A DNA stretch of 64,000 nt, taken from positions 1,736,001-1,800,000 of the forward strand of contig CALYLX010000142.1 in the NCBI GenBank assembly GCA_944990035.1, written 5' to 3'. A program made the position numbers and the translations under genes. Numbering within the stretch: the stretch's first letter is position 1; every line of letters starts with the position of its first letter. Of this stretch, positions 58,160 to 64,000 are shown piece after piece. Below the pieces are notes generated by a model. That model made no database searches, was not told the origin of the DNA, and saw nothing but the letters and a program-made list of their open reading frames with translations. The stretch comes from Clitopilus passeckerianus (taxonomy: Eukaryota > Basidiomycota > Agaricomycetes > Agaricales > Entolomataceae).

Positions 58160-59420
58160 GGTGTGCGGAAATCCAGGGTCGAACGGATCGATACTCTCCA
58201 AATATTGAATTTGGGCGGTGAGAGTCGGATGGTGAGAGCTTGGATATTCTGCTTCATTTGCTCAGGCTTGCGCCCGCCAATCGTTGGGAATATATAAGGA
58301 GCCTTGTGCATGACGTATGCAATGGCAACTTTAAATGAAGGTAAGTCAGGCTTCCATACGATAACGAAAGTCTGGATAGTCACCTGAAGTCGTGCTTTCT
58401 GCTCCAACTTCTGCAGCAACTTTTCGAGGGCATCCGTCATTTTCTCTCTGCCTCGGTACGCTTCCAGCCATGCGTATCTGTTTTGAGGTCCCGCCCAGGT
58501 TCACCTGACTTTTCGCGCCGTTACCTCCTTTGCATTGCTGGGCAGCTTACCGCCACAAAGAACGTTCCAAGGTGCGATAGCCATACCGTGCTGGCGAGCC
58601 ATGGGAAGAATGTCTCGCTCAACGGACCTGTCCATGACGTTCCAGCTGCCTTGGTAAACAGCAAACAGGGTCTTTCCGTGGTCTGAGAGCCCATTGGTTG
58701 GCCTGGGAGACGACCCAAGCTGGGGTGTCAGAAATACCCTAGAATGCAAGGAGTTGAGCTTTCAACTCGAAAACTGGATGAACTCGCTGGCTTACCAGAT
58801 ACAGAACCTTCCCAGCAGCAACAAGATTGTGAAGATTGGTCATGAGCTCCTCAATGGAAGTCTCATAGTCCCAGACGTGGACGAGAGAAGGTCAACATAG
58901 GTTGTGAGCAATTTCTTCAGGCTTGCCTCGAGGCTGAGGCGTAATGACTTATGGTTATTCCCATGGTAATGAACCTTTTGTTTGATATTTGGGTCTCCGA
59001 GCTTGAAGTTGAAGCTGAACTATGAAGTAGATTAGCTACGATATCCTGAGAAAGCAGCTGTATTTTCCACCTTAGTCGCTACGAATTTGGTCTCGGATAC
59101 CCCGAGTCTCCATCCACTCACCAATGAGTTTCTCGGAAACTCAGTACAGAACTGTGACCATCAGAGTTAGGAACTCACTAATTGTTGGCAGTGTCGATGA
59201 AGTTACCCCCAGCCTGATATTAGGCATCGAGGTATTCCATGCTTGATTCCTTGCTCATCGCACCCATCCCTATCTTTTCCCATGTTTCTCCGATGCTCAT
59301 GGCACCAAGCATCATGGAGAGATATGAACAGAGGCATTTTTCGAGAGAGCGCGATAACGTGCAAGAGTGCTGGGTGGCGCAGGAGGCTGAACAACGAAAG
59401 ACACGGTGATCTGTGTTTCT
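58160..59420 (-). pseudogene. Aldo/keto reductase (norsolorinic-acid-reductase-like) pseudogene
   Basis: The AKR fold can be followed across the region on the minus strand, but it is broken. Family landmarks in order: RYRALSKNASVHISP, LGAMSIGETWEKIGMGAMSKESSMEYLDA, QAGGNFIDTANN, IGEWMETRGIRDQ, SLEASLKKLLTTYVD, HVWDYETSIEELM, ISDTPAWVVSQANQWAL, DHGKTLFAVYQGSWNVMDRSVERD, PMARQHGMAIAPWNVLCGGKL and [20 protein letters not shown]. Lesions seen: a missing base near 59316, an in-frame TAA at 59220-59222 within DA-YQAGG, an extra A near 59086-59088, an extra base near 58685 (WAL / DHGKT), and a missing base near 58220. The mixture of a nonsense codon with insertions and deletions argues against a simple sequencing artefact. 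Confidence 0.85.
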
Positions 59421-60545
59421 TGTCGAAAACGGTGTATATTGGGCTTCCTGCCTTGGTGCTGGTTAAATATAGCGTCTGAAGTAAATTGAAGCATCGTAGT
59501 CATGTAATTTCGGATGCTCAGCCGTCGTCTTACCGTCCTCAGTCGTAGCGTATTGATCCCTGGCTTTGGGCCTACAATTCATCAGCACCCAAGCGCCCAC
59601 AACGCTCTCGGCTGCCATGCGTTGCCGCCTGGATAACCTGTTACCTGATCTGATCTAATCTTGGTGGTCTGAGGTCACATGACTATGGAATCTCATGTGG
59701 GCGTCACTGGGTGGTCTTGGGAATCTCGATGGTTTCCGAGTCTGAGCCTCGTGGGTTACGTCTTGAATGCTGGATGTTGGATAATCACTTGCATATTACA
59801 AGACTGCCAAGCCGAGTCGGGGTTGCAAGTTCTGGACCTATAGAGTGGTGATGCGTAGAAGAACCAGTGGTGGTCGCCTGATAGAATGGTGTTGCGGCCT
59901 CAGGCTGAGCTGAAAATCTGCCAGTGAGCTACCATTCTGATCCCGAATTCTGAATCGCATCAGCAAAGAATTCCATCTGTGCCGAGGTCAGTCTGGCGTG
60001 CACTTATCCATCGTCAATTTGCAGCAAATAATCGAGTTGATTATCAGAGGAAGCTCTGGGTCCAACTCACGTTCGTGTTGTGTCAGGGGTCTTACAGTCG
60101 TACCGTATCACGGTAAACCACGGCTGCTGGTCCGTTGACATATCTTGATTATCGGGCGGCGGTTTGTTCTAGGCCTTTGCGTCCATGTGAACGAGAACAC
60201 GGAAGGCGACAAAGTAGAGCGAAGTATAGGCTCCACCGGCGACTTCACATGACGGCGTAAATATGGGATGGGATGAACAGATACACCTGGGGTTCTGAAA
60301 CCCTTCCACCTTAGAAAGTCGTAAGAGAAGAGCTGAGATAGCAGATAACAGGCCTCATGTCGGCCCTCTGGTGCATTTTGGGACTAACCAGAGAATAAGT
60401 CCGATAACGAGACCACGCCAGGAGGGGCCAGGGACTGGGTTACAACGTGCATTATGACATTAATCATGAAGTCCATTCTTGTACAATAGCAGAATCCTGG
60501 TAGCTCTGGCGACCAGTAAGAAACGACAACGGGGTGAAGAAGAGG
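59421..60545. other. Intergenic region
   Basis: About 1.1 kb between the AKR pseudogene and the 3' end of the GH16 gene. I see no supported ORF or RNA gene. Confidence 0.5.
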
Positions 60546-62073
60546 TTACAGGAAGCCGAAGAACAAGGACACAGCAGCAGCACCTAGTGTTAGGAAAACA
60601 TTGCCGCTGCTTGCTGTAGCATCATTTCCACCGCTCGATCCGCCTGTGCCGTTTCCATTATTCCCCGAGCCAGAGCTGGAGGAACTTCCACCCTTGATAA
60701 CGTTGTTGGTACCGTCAGAGCTGTAGACGCGGACAGAACCGATCTCGAAGTATGCGGTGGCATAGTCAGACCCGTTCCCGACGACCCAGTCATTGTAGCA
60801 GACCCCGGAGCAGGTCTGGTTGAAGATTGTGGGTGCACCAGCGAAATCTGTGAGGGAAACAGTTAGAATTGTGGGATTAGAGGCGGGAAAGCAGGGTGTT
60901 CAAGTTCCTTACCTCCACAGAGTGTAATGTCGAAAATGAGATTCTGAGGTTCGAAGAACTGGGACATGCTGCATGCGGCGGAAGGCCAGTTTCCGGTCGG
61001 GGTGCCTAGGGTGGAGGTGTCGATGCTAGTGGCATTGGAAGAAATCGAGCTGGGAACATTGGCACGGGAGAAGAACCAGATCCTAGGGGTGCATCAGTAC
61101 CCGCTAAAAACCGACAACTAATCAGGAGATTTACGAGATACCAGTGTCAGCCATCTCGGTGACCCAGACGCCACCTCCCGCCGCACCAAAAGCTTCCCCG
61201 TAGGCGGCCTGGTTCCCGTCTTGAATGAGACAGCCTTGGTTGTTGTTATCAAATTTGCTGCAGTCCGTGGAAACGACGCTGGAGGAGGTGGTGATGGTTG
61301 GATTGGACAGGTTGCAGCCTGGGTTGGTGTGAAGACCCATTTGATTGTTTTTGGCGAGGTTGACGCCCTCTAAAGTGTCGATTTCACTGAATGGGGGAGT
61401 GAGAAGGTGAAGCAGTAGACAAAACCAGAACTTGCTTACCCGCCTTGGGGCCAGTTCGGTGATTGAGACCACCTGTGATGGTGTTAGAACTATTAGAACA
61501 TTGGAATTAGTATCGCGATTACCACGCAGGCCAGACTGAGCACTATGGAGGAGGAAGTTAGTGACGGCAAGCTAGGGAAAATCAGGAAACACACGCACTC
61601 CGTAGGGTAGATGGTATATATCTGCTACCCAAACATTTCCAACACCATATCGATCGTTGGTTGATATGCGGACAGTGCGCTTCTCATTCCATGGGACGGT
61701 GGAAGTATTGTCAACCTTGATGATGGCGTGGTTTGATCCAGGATCGACGTAGGCAAGTTGTGCAGAGGCTGCTACGGATGCAGAGACAAAGCTGCACAGG
61801 GGTTATTATCATGCTAGTCAAGGCATCAAGTGAACTTGCATAGCATCGCCGTTCGTGAGATTGTCAACTTGAGGAAGAATGCAGTGGTTAGTGAAAGTAC
61901 ACATCAACTATAAACTCCTTACAATGGTCATAAAACGTCCAGTCATTGAAGAAGTTTGAGCCAGCATACTCCTTGATCATCTGATAGTTCGCAGCGGAAA
62001 CAACGGGAGCAACATTTGAGACCAAAGTTACGGAAGCTACAAGCAGTGAGGTTTGAAGCAGTGAATGGTGCAT
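60546..62073 (-). CDS. Secreted, GPI-type GH16 endo-beta-glucanase
   Basis: Family 16 glycoside hydrolase, probably hydrolysing or remodelling beta-1,3(1,4)-glucan. ATG at 62071-62073. The signal peptide is MHHSLLQTSLLVASVTLVSNVAPVVSA, then ANYQMIKEYAGSNFFNDWTFYD, the typical GH16 start. The catalytic motif EIDTLEGV lies at about 61362-61385, with the two conserved glutamates flanking IDTL. It is followed by MGLHTNPGCNL and a central exon GVWVTEMADTGISIWFFSR. Later exons read NWPSAACSMSQFFEPQNLIFDITLCGD and a Ser/Gly-rich stretch (GGSSSSSGSGNNGNGTGGSSGGND). The C-terminus ends in a hydrophobic tail (VFLTLGAAAVSLFFGFL, stop 60546-60548), the classical pattern of a GPI anchor signal. Multiple short introns. 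A TATA-like TTTATAA is about 120 bp upstream. Confidence 0.87.
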
Positions 62074-63145
62074 ATTCCGTCGATATAGAACAACCAGTGT
62101 TCAAACAGAGTGGAAGGTGGTAAGAAGTCAAGGACTCGGTTGCTGCGGAAGGAAGCGACGATTTTAAGTGAAACTGGGCAGGTTATAAACGTTGCCTGGA
62201 GTATTTTAAGCTCGCCACGAATAACAATGACAATGCCATGGCTGATGATAAATTTAGCCCTTCATTGTAGCGAGAATAGCCTAAGGCAACGGTGAGCCCG
62301 GCGATTGGAGCTTTTGAAGCCTCGAGGCGAAGATGATGGGCTTCGTAGTCATGTAATGGTTAGCAGCAATCGATTCCAGTGGAGCTTGCCTGGTAACAAG
62401 CGGCGAGTACGAAGTCAGCACAACGATGGTCAGACGAACTGTTGCGCCGGAGACGCGGTGATATGATTTGGCTGCTGGATGTAGATGGCTAAAAATAGAT
62501 TGCTGCTGTGAAAGGCTTTGTCTTGAGCTTAGGCAACGAAAGCTGACTTGTTCAGCGTCCGAAAATTCAGTGAAGTTGCGGCGTGTAGTTAAACCTCTAA
62601 ATCGACATTTCAAATGGTCCAGCAACATTGACCACACTCAGCCGCCTGTGGTGGGTCTCATCCAGCCAAGCGTTTCCTGCTGGGTTCTCTGCAGTGACTG
62701 TAATTGAAGAAGATGATCGAAACTTCAATGAGAGGTGATCCAACTGTTGCGGTGAGGGCGGAACAGATGATGCAGCTGTTGGCAACGACGGCGATAGCTT
62801 GGCATGCGAACTTGACTGAATTGCCAGGAAAAGATTTGGGCTCGGCTTCACGTTGCCGATATACTAAAAATGCGAAAGCAAGTCGTACTCATAGCTTCAC
62901 CAATAGAATTTTGCAGGCGTGTTGTGCAAATCTGAGATTTCTCGTCAGTTGAATATAGACCTTGGTGGCCTTTGAAGCCAGCTTTCGCTCAAGCTGGTCA
63001 CAGACTAAGGAACTGAGCCAAAAGCTAACCCTGCAAAATCAAGTCCACAGCCGTGAATATATGGGGATGCTTGTGATGTGGAATTTGCAGAGTTATATAG
63101 CAACGACGACGCGCCAACTCAAGCCTTCCACTTACACCTCACACC
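62074..63145. other. Divergent promoter region
   Basis: About 1.07 kb shared between the GH16 gene (minus) and the next gene (plus). It includes a TATA-like ggttataaacg at about 62190 for GH16 and gttatatagc at about 63090 for the plus-strand gene. Open frames at 62281-62851 have no recognised domain. Confidence 0.5.
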
Positions 63146-64000
63146 ATGCCAGGCTGGAAGGACAAGCCTACATCACCCTGGAGAATGTCAGGCCAACTCA
63201 CGAACCGACGACGCCAATACTTTGTCGTGCTCGGCATTGTCGTCTTCGTGATGTTCGTGTTATACCACCCCAGCAAAGTCACACATTCTGCCAAGTTTGC
63301 TGGAGGTCTTTCGAGGAAGACAGCACCAAGAAGACTGAGTGGGAAAACCCTCCTACTCTTGCCAAGTTGAAGAAATGGCAGGAGAACCTGCCTCAGCACA
63401 ACTTGAGCTTGCCATACCCAGAGGGCAGGACTGGCCGCTACGTCAAATTCTCAAACCAGGTGAAACGATTGGGATGGAACAATGCTTTCAACGAAATGTG
63501 AGTACACTACGTGTTATACCTCTCATAGTTTCTGAAGCTGAAGAACTACAGTCTCATGAATACACATCTTGCCTACGAATCAAAACGCGCCTACGTCTTC
63601 CAGCCTTACATTTGGAAGGAATCGCACTATGCCTGGCCCGAACATAAAATGCGCGAAATACCACCCAGCACCCCTCTTCCCGCTATCATCTCGGGACCTT
63701 CTGCTGGAGGCCCATGGGACGAAGGTGACGATGCGCCTCGGTCCATTTCCGAAGAATGGTTCGAGGTCGTTTGCCCCAAAACGAAAGGACCATAATCAAT
63801 ACCCGCGACGTCAAGCCAAATATTGGCTGGGCCGACGGCGTTGAGATCTTCAACCATTGGAAAAAGATCCTTCTCGATTCACAAGATAGATGTATCGAAA
63901 TCGAGCCCGAGCACTATACAAAGGATTTCTTCCTCAGACGTTCGATCTTTGGCTGTGGGGAAGCACTCGTGTGCGCTCCCTCTGGCCTATTTTCGCGCAT
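63146..64000 (+). CDS. Type II membrane protein, fucosyltransferase-like family (truncated by window; frame breaks)
   Basis: Probable Golgi/ER glycosyltransferase-like protein, by family resemblance only. ATG at 63146, or the second ATG at 63185. It has a short cytosolic N-terminus with basic NRRRQ, then one membrane span (YFVVLGIVVFVMFVLY), giving type II topology. Downstream: EWENPPTLAKLKKWQENLP, GRYVKFSNQVKRLGWNNAFNEM, an intron, then AYVFQPYIWKESHYAWPEH and PLPAIISGPSAGGPWDEGDDAPRSISEEWFEVVC. Family-typical NTRDVKPNIGW, RCIEIEPEHYTKDF and QTFDLWLWGS follow. The conserved segments fall in different frames. Single-base losses in homopolymers near 63309-63311 (TTT), 63784-63788 and 63926-63928 (TTT) would explain all the shifts. 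The gene runs off the right edge. Function is uncertain. Confidence 0.65.

Overview
The window looks like nuclear DNA of an Agaricomycete (mushroom-forming basidiomycete). Genes are compact and carry many short introns of about 45-60 bp, spliced GT-AG with occasional GC-AG. The gene set fits this: F-box/LRR proteins, an exo-1,3-galactanase-type GH43, a GPI-type GH16, M64 peptidases, an I66-type protease inhibitor and a FluG-type amidohydrolase. I see no rRNA, tRNA, CRISPR array, transposase or reverse transcriptase.

Layout. 0-4.3 kb: two tandem paralogues of secreted M64 metallopeptidases on the minus strand, the first cut by the window edge. 4.4-12.2 kb: four plus-strand genes (F-box/LRR, secreted GH43, nucleolar L1-domain protein, alpha/beta hydrolase). 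12.2-15.6 kb: mostly gene-poor, with one tiny 28-codon ORF behind a good TATA box. 15.6-20.2 kb: a PIG3-type quinone oxidoreductase and a secreted three-repeat Cys/Ala-Pro protein, both minus. 21.6-29.2 kb: housekeeping genes (mitofusin Fzo1, Vts1-like SAM-domain protein) and an SDR. 29.5-36.4 kb: five minus-strand genes (F-box, FluG-like amidohydrolase, epoxide hydrolase, I66 inhibitor at the end), of which the amidohydrolase and epoxide hydrolase are closely packed. 36.4-39.2 kb: unexplained and gene-free, with strong dyads. 39.2-52.8 kb: a plus-strand run of NAD-glutamate dehydrogenase, 2OG-Fe(II) oxygenase, SDR, thioredoxin reductase, V-ATPase subunit c and a second epoxide hydrolase. 53.3-64 kb: a small membrane protein, a C2H2 protein, a decayed aldo/keto reductase, a GH16 and a truncated type II membrane protein.

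Functionally this is a mix of core housekeeping genes (mitochondrial fusion, NAD-GDH, TrxR, V-ATPase, ribosome biogenesis) with accessory secreted or detoxifying genes (peptidases, glycosidases, epoxide hydrolases, SDRs, inhibitor) typical of a saprotroph. I do not see a biosynthetic cluster with a core synthase.

Two themes stand out. First, several conserved families are interrupted by single missing bases inside short homopolymers (about 47.4, 55.6, 63.3, 63.8 and 63.9 kb), which suggests residual assembly indels. The aldo/keto reductase at 58-59.4 kb instead has a mixture of lesions and is a true pseudogene candidate. Second, some gene architectures are unusual: a 7-nt and a 13-nt microexon, GC-AG introns, and a secreted protein whose repeat unit was copied together with its intron. 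Exon boundaries were derived by eye from splice signals and family conservation.
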